Source of the DNA: JAUWVG01 sp964633715
GTDB taxonomy: Bacteria > Acidobacteriota > Aminicenantia > Aminicenantales > Aminicenantaceae
DNA length: 64,000 nucleotides
NCBI GenBank assembly: GCA_964633715.1
Contig: CAZWHQ010000003.1
Location: forward strand, 1-64,000
Direction: 5' to 3'
Under the pieces are notes generated by a model. It made no database searches, was not told the origin of the DNA, and was given only the letters and a program-made list of their open reading frames with translations. Position numbers and translations under genes: made by a program. This document shows positions 33,379 to 42,161 of this stretch, piece after piece (positions within the stretch are counted from its first letter, which is position 1; each line of letters opens with the position of its first letter).

Positions 33379-35004
33379 ATGGCAGAAAAAGACATAGAAA
33401 AAATCGGAAAGTACAAGATCATCGAGATGTTGGGAAAAGGGGCTATGGGAGTTGTCTATAAAGCTCTAGATCCGGATATCAATCGTGAAGTCGCAATCAA
33501 AACCATCAGGTTTGATCTATCCGATGGTGACGATGAAGAAATGATGGGGCGTTTCATTCGGGAAGCACAGGCTGCAGGAAAGTTGGATCACTCCAATATT
33601 GCCACTATATATGATGTCGGGCGTGAACAAGATCTTACTTATATCGTGATGCAGTATATCAAAGGCCAAAGCCTGCAGCAGTTGATCGCAAAAAAGAAAA
33701 AGTTTTCTCCAAAAGAGATTAACGGCATTTTAATCCCTCTCTGTGAGGCGTTGGAATATGCCCATCAGCATGGTATCGTTCACCGCGATATCAAACCTGC
33801 CAATATTCTGATGGATTTAAACGGAAGGCCCCAAGTTGTCGATTTTGGCGTAGCGCGTGTCGAAACATCCACTTTAACTCAGTCAGGAACGACGGTTGGA
33901 ACACCCTCATATATGTCCCCTGAACAAATTATGGGGAAGAGGGTGGACAATCGAGCGGATATTTTTTCTATTGGCGTGATCCTTTATGAACTGGCAGCCG
34001 GCCAAAGGCCGTTCAGCGGAGGAAATGTTTCAACTCTTATGTATAAAATTGTCAATGAAGAGCCCCCTCATATTACAGAAGTGGAAAAAACCCTGCCATC
34101 AAATTATGAAAACATCATCGAAAAAGCATTGGCTAAAGATCCCAAGGACCGCTTCCAATCCTGCCTTCATTTTATCGCTGCTCTGAAAGGAGAATCCATT
34201 GACGTGGATGCGACAATTGCCTACGATTTCGCCCAGGATGAAACGATTCAGGTAGAGAAGCCAAAAAAGAAAGGCCGTGGTCTTATCCTGGGAGGTTCAA
34301 TTGCGGCGGCGGTTTTGATTATATTTGCCGGAATTTACTTTTTGGTGATCAACCCCAAAAGTAAACCGGACGAACAAACCCAACTAAAAGCTCAAGTGAA
34401 TACTGAAAAAAAGATTGAAGAATCTTCAAGCCCCCAAGAACCTACGTCCGCTTCTACAGAACCTGCAGAAAAAGAGACTGCGGCTCCGGATCCCTTAGAG
34501 GAAAAATTGACTCAGCTCAAGACTGTTTTCGACAGCGGGCAGTTTGATGATGTCATAAAACTCGGAGAGGCGATTATTGCGGAAGACAGTGAGAATGCCG
34601 CAGCTAAAGACTTTATAAAACGGGCAAAACAGAAAAAGACGGATATTGCCCGTGCCTACAATGCCAGAGCCACAACACAGATTAAACAGATCATTGAAAA
34701 TCAAAGGCAGGCCGAAGAGGCCAAAGACCTTCTTCTACTCCTCAATGATATTGGGACACAAGCTTTCTCAGAACGCCGAAGGGAAGCGGCGACCTTTATG
34801 ATTAACAATTTCGAAGATATAAAATCTGCCTATTCCAATATTTCAGTGATGATTTTAAATACAAAACGTGCCGAGGCCCGGTTCTCCTTCCTGCTATCAG
34901 GTGTGAATAAAACGACAAAGCGGAGGGGGATCATTGACGAAGGTGAAAAAACCTGGCTTTTTGAGAAACAGGGGAATATGTGGAAGATTGCAGGAAAAAA
35001 ATAG
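33379..35004 (+). CDS. Transmembrane Ser/Thr protein kinase with extracytoplasmic domain
   Basis: 541 residues. The Hanks-type kinase domain spans about 10-270: GKGAMGVVYKA loop, Lys41 in VAIK, HRDIKPANIL (D137), DFG at 155, and the SPEQIMGKRVDNRADIFSIG activation/APE region. One transmembrane helix lies at about 301-324 (ILGGSIAAAVLIIFAGIYF). The outer part has a TPR-like helical pair (LKTVFDSGQFDDVIKLGEAI) and ends with a strand-rich segment (GIIDEGEKTWLFEKQGNMWKIAG) that looks like an NTF2/SnoaL-type sensor fold. All catalytic residues are present. It lies 39 bases before the PEGA/NHL protein. Confidence 0.9.
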   Translation: MAEKDIEKIGKYKIIEMLGKGAMGVVYKALDPDINREVAIKTIRFDLSDGDDEEMMGRFIREAQAAGKLDHSNIATIYDVGREQDLTYIVMQYIKGQSLQQLIAKKKKFSPKEINGILIPLCEALEYAHQHGIVHRDIKPANILMDLNGRPQVVDFGVARVETSTLTQSGTTVGTPSYMSPEQIMGKRVDNRADIFSIGVILYELAAGQRPFSGGNVSTLMYKIVNEEPPHITEVEKTLPSNYENIIEKALAKDPKDRFQSCLHFIAALKGESIDVDATIAYDFAQDETIQVEKPKKKGRGLILGGSIAAAVLIIFAGIYFLVINPKSKPDEQTQLKAQVNTEKKIEESSSPQEPTSASTEPAEKETAAPDPLEEKLTQLKTVFDSGQFDDVIKLGEAIIAEDSENAAAKDFIKRAKQKKTDIARAYNARATTQIKQIIENQRQAEEAKDLLLLLNDIGTQAFSERRREAATFMINNFEDIKSAYSNISVMILNTKRAEARFSFLLSGVNKTTKRRGIIDEGEKTWLFEKQGNMWKIAGKK

Positions 35005-35043
35005 TGGATAAAGAATGTATAATCACCATTTGGGGGATGAGAT

Positions 35044-36990
35044 ATGCTCGTAAAAATATTTAATTCAAGATTAAAACTGTTTTGTATCCTCTGTCTTTGT
35101 GTGTTTATGGTCTCTCTATATGGAGCTGCCATAAAAGTCAAAGTTATTGTCGATGGAGCCAGCATGAAGGGCACACCCGATATCGGAGGGCAGACGCTGG
35201 CCCGTGTGGCTCTCAATACGATTCTTGATGCCGAGGAAAAAGAAGGATCCTGGTACAAAGTCTATATGGAAAATGAAGGAGTCCAAGTAACAGGATTTAT
35301 CCATGAGATGCTTGTTGAAGAATACACCGGAGAAGATATTCCGGAAGATGCGGCTGCCCCTGTGGCCCAGGAAGCTTTCCAGGCCGAGTTGATCGCAGAA
35401 ATCGAGCTCAAAATAGAAGAAAATAAGAACCTGATCAGGCAGGAAAGGGACCTTGAGGTAGCTGTAGATAAACTTAGCCCCTTGATCGCAAAAGCGTTTA
35501 ATATTTCAGATGTTTCGCGACAAAAACAGATAGCGTCAGAGATATATCTCTGGATGGGACTTGCTTATTCGAACAAGGGCGACCTTTATGCGGCTTTAAA
35601 AGAGTTTAAGAACATGTTCGAAGTGGAACCCGCTTATGCCAAGGAGATGACACGTAATCTCATCGATCCCGAGGTGATGGCTCTAGTTCAAAACGCGGAA
35701 AATGAGTACAAGGGTATGATCACAGAATACTCCTTTGAAATTTCAACTGATCCAAAGGAAGCAACTATTACAATCGATGGAAAAGAAATCGGACTTTCGC
35801 CTGAGGTGTACAGGACTCCGATTCCGAAGTTTGTTTTGGATATCGAAAAAGAAGGTTTTAAACCCATAAATGAAGAGATTTTTCTTACACTCCCCAGTTC
35901 AAAAAAAGAATATGTCTTAGAGAGGGCGGGAAAGAGTGTTTTTGTGAGCACCAATCCGCCAGGAGTTCAAGTGTATCTCGATGGACAAGACACCGGGATG
36001 GTCTCGGACTGTGAAATTCCCCTGGTTCCATTTGGTAATCACAATGTGTTCCTGATGAAAGATAATTACGCCTCATGGGAAGGAATTGTCGATGTTTCGG
36101 TTGGGCCCGATCCAGTCAGAATCGATGTCATCCTGACCGGCAACAAATATGGATTCCGCCGAAAATGGGGAGGACCCGGAAGTGAACTATTTGTTCAACC
36201 CTTGGGGATAGCCCTGGACAACGAGAACAATTTTTTTGTTGTGAATATCTCGGACATCAGCCTAAAGAAATTCGATGCGACAGGAAGGATTATCCCTGGT
36301 TGGGGAGATGGAGGACGAGAGTTTAGAAAAGTCAAAGCTCCTGCAGGAATTGCTGTAGACAGCAGGGGAGCAGTTTATGTGACCGACCTCAAGACAAACA
36401 GCATTTTCGTATTCAGCAAATCTGGAGCTTTTGTGAATAAATGGGATAAATCTGTGAGCGGAGACATCGCTTTTAATACACCTCTGGGGATTGCTGTGGA
36501 TAGAGCTGGAGATATTTATGTGGCAGATTCTGGAAACCACCGCATTATGAAATTTTCAACCGCTGGATCTTTAAAAAAGACCTGGGGGAGACAGGGGGCA
36601 GGCAACGGTGAATTTGTTAATCCTGTGTCTATAGCTTTTAGTCAGAGTAATGAAGTTTATGTCCTCGATAAAACCCGTGTGCAAAAATTCAATTCTGAAG
36701 GACAATTCCAGGGAACATTTGGAAGAGAAGGTACTGGAGATGGGGAATTCTCAAGGCCTATGAGCTTATTTCTCGATGATATGAACTATGTCTATGTTGC
36801 GGATTCGGCCAATAACAGGATCCAGAAATTTGATCCGAATGGAGAATTTGTGACCAAATGGGGGACCAAAGGCAACGGGGATGGTCAGCTGAATTATCCT
36901 GTTGGTATCGTCATCAGCAGGGAGGGCCGCATATTTGTCGTTGAACGGGACAATAACCGTGTCCAGGAATTCGGTATTGGCGGTCGGTAA
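35044..36990 (+). CDS. Exported SH3-like/PEGA/NHL-repeat protein
   Basis: 648 residues: signal peptide (1-25), an SH3-like domain (about 27-90, KVKVIVDGASMKGTPDIGG), a helical TPR-like stretch (115-220), two PEGA domains (FEISTDPKEATITIDGKEIG and VFVSTNPPGVQVYLDGQDTG) and about six NHL repeats (370-648, e.g. PLGIAVDRAGDIYVADSGNHRIMKFS) forming a propeller. PEGA and NHL modules bind surfaces or polymers rather than catalyse. GGGGGA precedes the ATG. Placement directly after the kinase suggests a sensor or envelope partner, but this is inference. Confidence 0.85.
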   Translation: MLVKIFNSRLKLFCILCLCVFMVSLYGAAIKVKVIVDGASMKGTPDIGGQTLARVALNTILDAEEKEGSWYKVYMENEGVQVTGFIHEMLVEEYTGEDIPEDAAAPVAQEAFQAELIAEIELKIEENKNLIRQERDLEVAVDKLSPLIAKAFNISDVSRQKQIASEIYLWMGLAYSNKGDLYAALKEFKNMFEVEPAYAKEMTRNLIDPEVMALVQNAENEYKGMITEYSFEISTDPKEATITIDGKEIGLSPEVYRTPIPKFVLDIEKEGFKPINEEIFLTLPSSKKEYVLERAGKSVFVSTNPPGVQVYLDGQDTGMVSDCEIPLVPFGNHNVFLMKDNYASWEGIVDVSVGPDPVRIDVILTGNKYGFRRKWGGPGSELFVQPLGIALDNENNFFVVNISDISLKKFDATGRIIPGWGDGGREFRKVKAPAGIAVDSRGAVYVTDLKTNSIFVFSKSGAFVNKWDKSVSGDIAFNTPLGIAVDRAGDIYVADSGNHRIMKFSTAGSLKKTWGRQGAGNGEFVNPVSIAFSQSNEVYVLDKTRVQKFNSEGQFQGTFGREGTGDGEFSRPMSLFLDDMNYVYVADSANNRIQKFDPNGEFVTKWGTKGNGDGQLNYPVGIVISREGRIFVVERDNNRVQEFGIGGR

Positions 36991-37118
36991 ATACTAACAA
37001 TAGTTCACAAATTTCTTTTTTCATGAAATACTCCAACTGTATTCTACACAGAATTTATACACATAAAAAGCATGTCTAACCCGATGATAAATAAGTAGTT
37101 TATGTGTTTATATCTCTG

Positions 37119-39056
37119 CTACATGCGCTGCGGGCTGGGGATTCCCATGAGTTCCAAAACTTGTCTTAATGTTTCTCTTATAAAATAAATGGTTAAGATA
37201 CGGATGTTTTTTAGCTGTTGGTCCTCTTCTGCAAGGATCGAGTACTTGTGGTAGTAGCCGTTAAATTTTTGACAGAGAATAAAAGCAAATTTAGCCAGAT
37301 GGGAAAATTCAAGAGCCTGGATGGAGTGAAGCACTTCCTCATCCATCTTTCCTGCATAGAGCACCAGTTCCCAGAAGTCGGAAAGCTCTATCTCTTCGAG
37401 AGAGGAGAGGGCCAATTCTTTGGAGGATATCATGTCCACAATGGATTTTTCTTCAAAGTTCTCTTTCTCCTTGAGCTTTCTGAATATGGAATTGATGCGG
37501 ACAAGTGTGTACTGAAGATAGGGGCCGGTCTCTCCTTCGAAGCTCAGGGCCTCTTCAAAGTCAAATACGATGAGAGAATTTTTAGTAAATTTGAGCATAA
37601 AATAACGCAGGGCGCCACAGGCAATATTTTGTGCGATTTCAGTTTTTTCCTCGATGGATAGCTCTGGATTTCTTTTATCCACTTCGACGAAAGCCTTTTG
37701 CTCCAAACGATTTATAAGGTCATCGGCCTTGACTCCCAGTCCTTTTCTTCCGGAAACTTCAAGAAAACTTTTATCCTTATCCTCTTCGGAGATTTCCATA
37801 TCCAGTTCTTTGATGCTTTTAGGGGACAGGGCGACCATCTCGTAGGAGAAGTGGATGGATTTTTCGGCTTGTTTGTCGTAGTGGAGAGATCTGAGCCCCT
37901 GTGCCACAATTTTTTGAAGGTAGCTCTGCCGGGTATCGATGACGTTATAGACCTGACTTCCACTCCCAAATTTAACGGCGTGTGACGTGGGCTCTGCCGT
38001 TGTGATCCAGAGTGTATGTCCGTTATCCTCGGCATAAGGTTTGTAGTAAAAGTCTTTTTCTAAGAGACCGAATTTCCAGAGCTGGTAGGCGATATCTTTC
38101 CCGACATAGGTCACCGTACCGTCTGACCGAACTATGATTTTTTCCTTTTCTTCCTTTGTTTCGAGCTTCATGACCCAGCAGCCTTGATTGATTCCTGTGT
38201 CGATGAACTCGATAGCTTTTTTTTCTTTAAGCAGGGCAAAAGCTTTATCCCAGAATTTGAGGGCCAGGATAGAGCTTTCTCTGGGGAGGATGTCGTAATC
38301 GATGCCCAACCTTTTCATTGTCTGAATATGGGCATCCAGAATCCGGAGCGAAATGTACTCGGAGATTTGAGCTTCGGGATTTATCCCCTCTTCGATTTTT
38401 TTTATAATGCCCGATCTAATCTTGGCGGCATCCGGATTTGAATCCATAAGAGTTGAGACACGCGTGTAGAGATCCCAGCAGTAATAGTCAAATTTTCCTT
38501 CGATTTTTTCGATGTTGGATAGACTCTTCTGTTCCAATTCCATAAAACCGTATACAACGTCAACGACCTGGACTCCGGTGTCATCGATGTAGTTTTGAAT
38601 TTCTACATTTTCTCCTTTGTATTTAAGGCAGTGCCCAAGTGTGTCTCCTAAAACAGCATTCCGGAGGTGGCCAATATGAGCCGCTTTATTGGGATTGATA
38701 TTGGTGTGTTCGATAATAATTTTGTCTTCTTCACGAACAAGAGTTGAGCGGTCCAAATTCTGAAGTTTAGAGAAGAAAAATTTCTGCCGGTCCATAAAAA
38801 GATTGATATATCCTACTCCTGCGACGTCGACCTTCGTGATCCCGTCGAGAGATTCAAGTTTAGGAGCGATTTCGACAGCGATTTCCCTGGGAGGCCGTTT
38901 CATTTTTTTGGCAAGCTGAAATGGGAATGCCAGCGCGATGTCACCCATGTCTATGTTGGGAGTATAGGAGATGCCAATATTTACCGGCTCTATCGGATAG
39001 GAATCTTTTAATATCTGGAATATGGATTCAGTCAGAAGTTTTTTGATTTCGATCAT
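37119..39056 (-). CDS. argS: Arginyl-tRNA synthetase
   Basis: 645 residues. The N-terminal Arg-S add-on domain (1-100, with VDVAGVGYINLFMD) is followed by the class I signature HIGHLRNAVLGD (HIGH at 127-130). The KMSKS position is replaced by SGRKGLGVKADDL, as is normal for many ArgS, and the C-terminal DALR anticodon-binding domain has GPYLQYTLVRINSIFRKL. It charges arginine onto tRNA-Arg. The gene lacks a Shine-Dalgarno; see the -10 box at 39069-39074. An argS gene in the same window as two wrecked tRNA-Arg copies is coincidental as far as can be told. Confidence 0.96.
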   Translation of the reverse strand: MIEIKKLLTESIFQILKDSYPIEPVNIGISYTPNIDMGDIALAFPFQLAKKMKRPPREIAVEIAPKLESLDGITKVDVAGVGYINLFMDRQKFFFSKLQNLDRSTLVREEDKIIIEHTNINPNKAAHIGHLRNAVLGDTLGHCLKYKGENVEIQNYIDDTGVQVVDVVYGFMELEQKSLSNIEKIEGKFDYYCWDLYTRVSTLMDSNPDAAKIRSGIIKKIEEGINPEAQISEYISLRILDAHIQTMKRLGIDYDILPRESSILALKFWDKAFALLKEKKAIEFIDTGINQGCWVMKLETKEEKEKIIVRSDGTVTYVGKDIAYQLWKFGLLEKDFYYKPYAEDNGHTLWITTAEPTSHAVKFGSGSQVYNVIDTRQSYLQKIVAQGLRSLHYDKQAEKSIHFSYEMVALSPKSIKELDMEISEEDKDKSFLEVSGRKGLGVKADDLINRLEQKAFVEVDKRNPELSIEEKTEIAQNIACGALRYFMLKFTKNSLIVFDFEEALSFEGETGPYLQYTLVRINSIFRKLKEKENFEEKSIVDMISSKELALSSLEEIELSDFWELVLYAGKMDEEVLHSIQALEFSHLAKFAFILCQKFNGYYHKYSILAEEDQQLKNIRILTIYFIRETLRQVLELMGIPSPQRM

Positions 39057-39068
39057 TTTTATGACTTC

Positions 39069-39074
39069 ATTATA
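39069..39074 (-). promoter_or_regulatory. argS -10 box close to the start codon
   Basis: Minus-strand TATAAT ends 12 bases before the argS ATG (39056). Transcription would start only about 6 bases upstream of the ATG, and no ribosome-binding site fits between. No clean -35 is visible. This resembles the leaderless arrangement of serS. Confidence 0.4.
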
Positions 39075-39125
39075 GCAAATTTATAGGGGCAAATCTTTAT
39101 TTCTAAATCTTTCCTCTCTCATTTC

Positions 39126-39199
39126 GGATCGAATCCCTATTTTGTGATTTCTATCACTTTACAGAACTTTAAAAGGTCAAAAAATAGGGGATTCGATTC
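39126..39199. promoter_or_regulatory. Inverted repeat with Crp/Fnr-like palindrome upstream of gcvT
   Basis: GGATCGAATCCCTATTTT (39126-39143) pairs with AAAATAGGGGATTCGATTC (39181-39199) across 37 bases. In the loop, directly next to the left arm, TGTGA-N6-TCACT (39143-39158) matches the Crp/Fnr-family operator pattern. It lies between the divergent argS and gcvT promoters and could control either. No glycine-riboswitch consensus is present. Confidence 0.5.
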
Positions 39200-39214
39200 A
39201 AATTTCGAAAATAT

Positions 39215-39243
39215 TTGACCCCAGGAAAGATATGTGATAGTTA
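39215..39243 (+). promoter_or_regulatory. Candidate gcv operon promoter
   Basis: TTGACC (39215-39220), a 17-base spacer and TAGTTA (39238-39243, weak -10) precede gcvT by 22 bases, with an expected start near 39250. Spacing is ideal and the -35 is good. Confidence 0.4.
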
Positions 39244-39265
39244 AATACTTTTAAAGAGTAAAACC

Positions 39266-40357
39266 ATGAAAAAAACCCGTTTATTTGAATGTCAAAAATC
39301 TCTCGGTGGGAAAATGATAGAGTTTTTCGGATGGAATATGCCTGTCGAGTTTAAAGGAATCATCGATGAGCATATGACCGTTCGTAAAAAAGCCGGGCTC
39401 TTTGATGTCAGCCATATGGGGGAGATATCTGTCAAAGGACCGGAAGCTCTTGAATTTTTGCAGTATTTGACTCCAAATGATGTTTCACGTCTTTTCCCTA
39501 TCAAAGCCCATTACACGGCCCTGACTACCGAGAAGGGAACATTTGTAGATGATCTTTTGATTTATTGTATTGGAGAAAATGACTACTTGCTCGTTGTCAA
39601 TGCCGCCAACACAGAGAAAGATTACGAGTGGATTCTCAGTCACAAGGCGGAATATAATGTCTGGATAGAAAACGAGAGTGATAAGTACACCCAAATGGCC
39701 CTTCAGGGCCCTAAAGCCCTGGATGTCCTCCAGCCCTTGACAGACTTGAAACTGGAAGAGATGAAGATGTTTGGTGCCAATTGGGGAAGTATTGCAGGTG
39801 AAAAAGTTCTCATCTCACGGACGGGGTATACCGGAGAGGATGGATTTGAAATCTACACTCTCTCCTTAAAACCTGAACGGATCTATAATCTCATTATGAA
39901 AAAAGGGGAATCCTTTGGGCTTCTCCCCATTGGGCTTGGAGCTAGGGATACGCTGCGTTTAGAAGCCACTCTTATGCTCTATGGCAATGATATCGATGAC
40001 ACCACAACTGTCCTTGAAGCCGGTCTGGGTTGGCTGCTGAAATTTAAGAAAGGCGATTTTTTGGGGAGCAAAACTCTCCTCAAGCAAAAGGAAAAAGGTC
40101 TTAAAAGGAAAATAGTGGGATTTGAGATAACCGGAAGGGGAATTGCCCGCTCCCATTATCCTGTTTATGTCCAGGGTGAAAAACTTTCTGAAGTGACATC
40201 GGGAACATTTTCTCCCTATTTGAAGAAGAGCATCGGTTTGACCTACCTTCCCGTCGAGTTTATGGAAGTGGGGACGGAAATAGCCATAGATATAAGAGGA
40301 AAACAAGTTCCGGGAAAGGTTGTCCCTTTACCTTTTTATAAAAGAGAAAAAATTTAG
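39266..40357 (+). CDS. gcvT: Glycine cleavage system T protein (aminomethyltransferase)
   Basis: 363 residues, the normal length. The N-terminus KTRLFECQKSLGGKMIEFFGW, the AGLFDVSHMGEI segment, LISRTGYTGEDGFEI and GLGARDTLRLEATLMLYGND are family hallmarks around the folate site. GcvT takes the aminomethyl group from lipoylated GcvH and gives methylene-THF plus ammonia. It is first in a plus-strand operon gcvT-gcvH-gcvPA-gcvPB-glyQ-glyS. No gcvL (lipoamide dehydrogenase) is in the cluster. Confidence 0.96.
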   Translation: MKKTRLFECQKSLGGKMIEFFGWNMPVEFKGIIDEHMTVRKKAGLFDVSHMGEISVKGPEALEFLQYLTPNDVSRLFPIKAHYTALTTEKGTFVDDLLIYCIGENDYLLVVNAANTEKDYEWILSHKAEYNVWIENESDKYTQMALQGPKALDVLQPLTDLKLEEMKMFGANWGSIAGEKVLISRTGYTGEDGFEIYTLSLKPERIYNLIMKKGESFGLLPIGLGARDTLRLEATLMLYGNDIDDTTTVLEAGLGWLLKFKKGDFLGSKTLLKQKEKGLKRKIVGFEITGRGIARSHYPVYVQGEKLSEVTSGTFSPYLKKSIGLTYLPVEFMEVGTEIAIDIRGKQVPGKVVPLPFYKREKI

Positions 40358-40402
40358 TCAAATACGAAATAGAAATTTTATTTAACACAGAGGAGGTTAA
40401 GC

Positions 40403-40789
40403 ATGTACCCGGATGACTTTTTTTACGCTGAAAGTCACGAATGGATAAAAATCGATGGAGATACGGGCACGGTGGGCATCACAGACTTCGCCCAGAAACA
40501 GTTGGGAGATGTTGTCTATGTCGAACTCCCGGAACAGGGAGCCGTGTTTGCTTTTCATCAATCTTTTGGGGTCGTGGAGTCTGTCAAAGCGGTCTCTGAT
40601 ATTTATTCACCCGTTGCAGGAGAGGTTGTCGAGGTGAATTCCGGACTTAATGACTCACCGGAACTTGTTAATGAAGATCCTCACGGAGAGGGTTGGATCA
40701 TGAAGATTAAAGTCAAAGATGATTCGGAACTCCAAAAGTTGATGTCTGCTTTGGACTATGAAAAATTCTTGGAATCTCAGGAGGATTAG
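40403..40789 (+). CDS. gcvH: Glycine cleavage system H protein
   Basis: 128 residues. The lipoyl domain has lipoate-accepting Lys62 in FGVVESVKAVSDIYSP, with flanking GDVVYVELPEQG and NEDPHGEGWIMKI as in all GcvH. It carries the aminomethyl group between the P, T and L proteins. GAGGAGG lies eight to nine bases before the ATG. Spacing to gcvT is 45 bases and to gcvPA 21. Confidence 0.97.
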   Translation: MYPDDFFYAESHEWIKIDGDTGTVGITDFAQKQLGDVVYVELPEQGAVFAFHQSFGVVESVKAVSDIYSPVAGEVVEVNSGLNDSPELVNEDPHGEGWIMKIKVKDDSELQKLMSALDYEKFLESQED

Positions 40790-40810
40790 TTTCAGAAAGG
40801 TTATATTCAG

Positions 40811-42151
40811 ATGAGCTACATATCTCTCAGTGATAAGGATATCAAAGAGATGCTGGCCCAGGTCGGCATCACATCGATAAAAGAGCTGTTTAGTTCTATC
40901 CCTGAGGACATCAAGTTGAAAAGAAATTTGAATGTTCCGGGGCCACTTGCGGAATCCGAAGTGATAACTTATTTTGAAAAATTGGCAAATAAGAATTCAT
41001 CTCAAAATATCCGGTCTTTTTTAGGCTGCGGTGCATACAGTCATATGATTCCCTCTGTTGTTGACTACCTGAGTCAAAGGGGAGAGTTTGTCAGTCCCTA
41101 CACACCTTATCAACCGGAAGTCAGCCAGGGAACGCTGCAGCTAATATTTGAGTTCCAAACTCTAATATGCCAGTTGACCGGTTTGGATATTGCCAATGCC
41201 TCTTTGTATGACGGGGCTTCAGGTGCGGCAGAGGCTGTTCTCATGGCTTTTCGTTTACGAAAGAAACCGAAAATTTTAGTTGCAAGATCGCTCCATCCAC
41301 AGTACAAGGAAACCATTCAAACTTATGCCCATAACCTGCATCTCAATATTTTGGAGATTGGATTTGATGAATCCGGCTGCATAAATCCTGAAGAACTGGA
41401 GTCCACAATAGACGAGGAGACAAGTCTCGTGGTTATTCAATCTCCGAATTTTTTCGGAGTAATCGAAGATATCCAAAAAATTTCAGAGACGGCCCATCAA
41501 TATGATGCTTTATCCGCGGCTGTAGTTGCAGAACCGGTTTCCCTCGGTATTTTAGAAGCCCCTGGAGTTTTAGGAGCGGATATCGTTACGGGTGAGGCCC
41601 AATCCTTTGGCATTCCATTAAGTTTTGGAGGCCCCTATCTGGGATTTATGTCGTGCCGAAAGGAGTTTATCCGTCAGTTCCCGGGCCGTATCGCCGGCGA
41701 AACTCAGGATGTCGAGGGAAAGAGAGGATATGTTTTAACATTATCCACAAGAGAACAACACATAAGAAGAGAGCGGGCAACATCCAATATCTGTACCAAT
41801 CAAGCCCTGTGTGCCCTCCGTGCAACGATGTTTTTAGAGACTCTTGGTTTAGAAGGCTTCAAGGAGCTCGCATCGCAAAATTTGCATAAGTCCCATTATG
41901 CAAAGGAACAACTCAGCCAAATTGATGGAGTATCTATTAAATTTAGCGGCCCTACCTTTAATGAATTTGTCTGCGAATTTCCCAACCCATGGGTGGACAT
42001 CGAAGCCAAACTTCAAGAAAAAAAGATTATTGGTGGATATGGATTAGAAAGGGAATTTCCCGAGCTTAAAAACTGTGCCGTGATCTGTGTGACTGAAACA
42101 CACAAAAAAGAAGATATCGATTTTCTGGTATCCACTCTTAAGGAAAATTAG
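40811..42151 (+). CDS. gcvPA: Glycine dehydrogenase (decarboxylating) subunit 1
   Basis: 446 residues, the N-terminal half of the split (two-subunit) P protein. Markers include FLGCGAYSHMIPSVVDYL, TPYQPEVSQGTLQLIFEFQT, NASLYDGASGAAEAVLMA and GRIAGETQDVEGKRGYVLTL. With GcvPB it decarboxylates glycine and loads the aminomethyl group onto GcvH. The split form is common in anaerobes, Thermotogae, Bacillota and candidate phyla. Confidence 0.96.
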   Translation: MSYISLSDKDIKEMLAQVGITSIKELFSSIPEDIKLKRNLNVPGPLAESEVITYFEKLANKNSSQNIRSFLGCGAYSHMIPSVVDYLSQRGEFVSPYTPYQPEVSQGTLQLIFEFQTLICQLTGLDIANASLYDGASGAAEAVLMAFRLRKKPKILVARSLHPQYKETIQTYAHNLHLNILEIGFDESGCINPEELESTIDEETSLVVIQSPNFFGVIEDIQKISETAHQYDALSAAVVAEPVSLGILEAPGVLGADIVTGEAQSFGIPLSFGGPYLGFMSCRKEFIRQFPGRIAGETQDVEGKRGYVLTLSTREQHIRRERATSNICTNQALCALRATMFLETLGLEGFKELASQNLHKSHYAKEQLSQIDGVSIKFSGPTFNEFVCEFPNPWVDIEAKLQEKKIIGGYGLEREFPELKNCAVICVTETHKKEDIDFLVSTLKEN

Positions 42152-42161
42152 GGAAAATAAA

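Noticed and set aside
39100..39265. Glycine riboswitch upstream of gcvT
   Set aside because: The conserved glycine aptamer core is not visible; only an inverted repeat and a Crp-like palindrome are seen.
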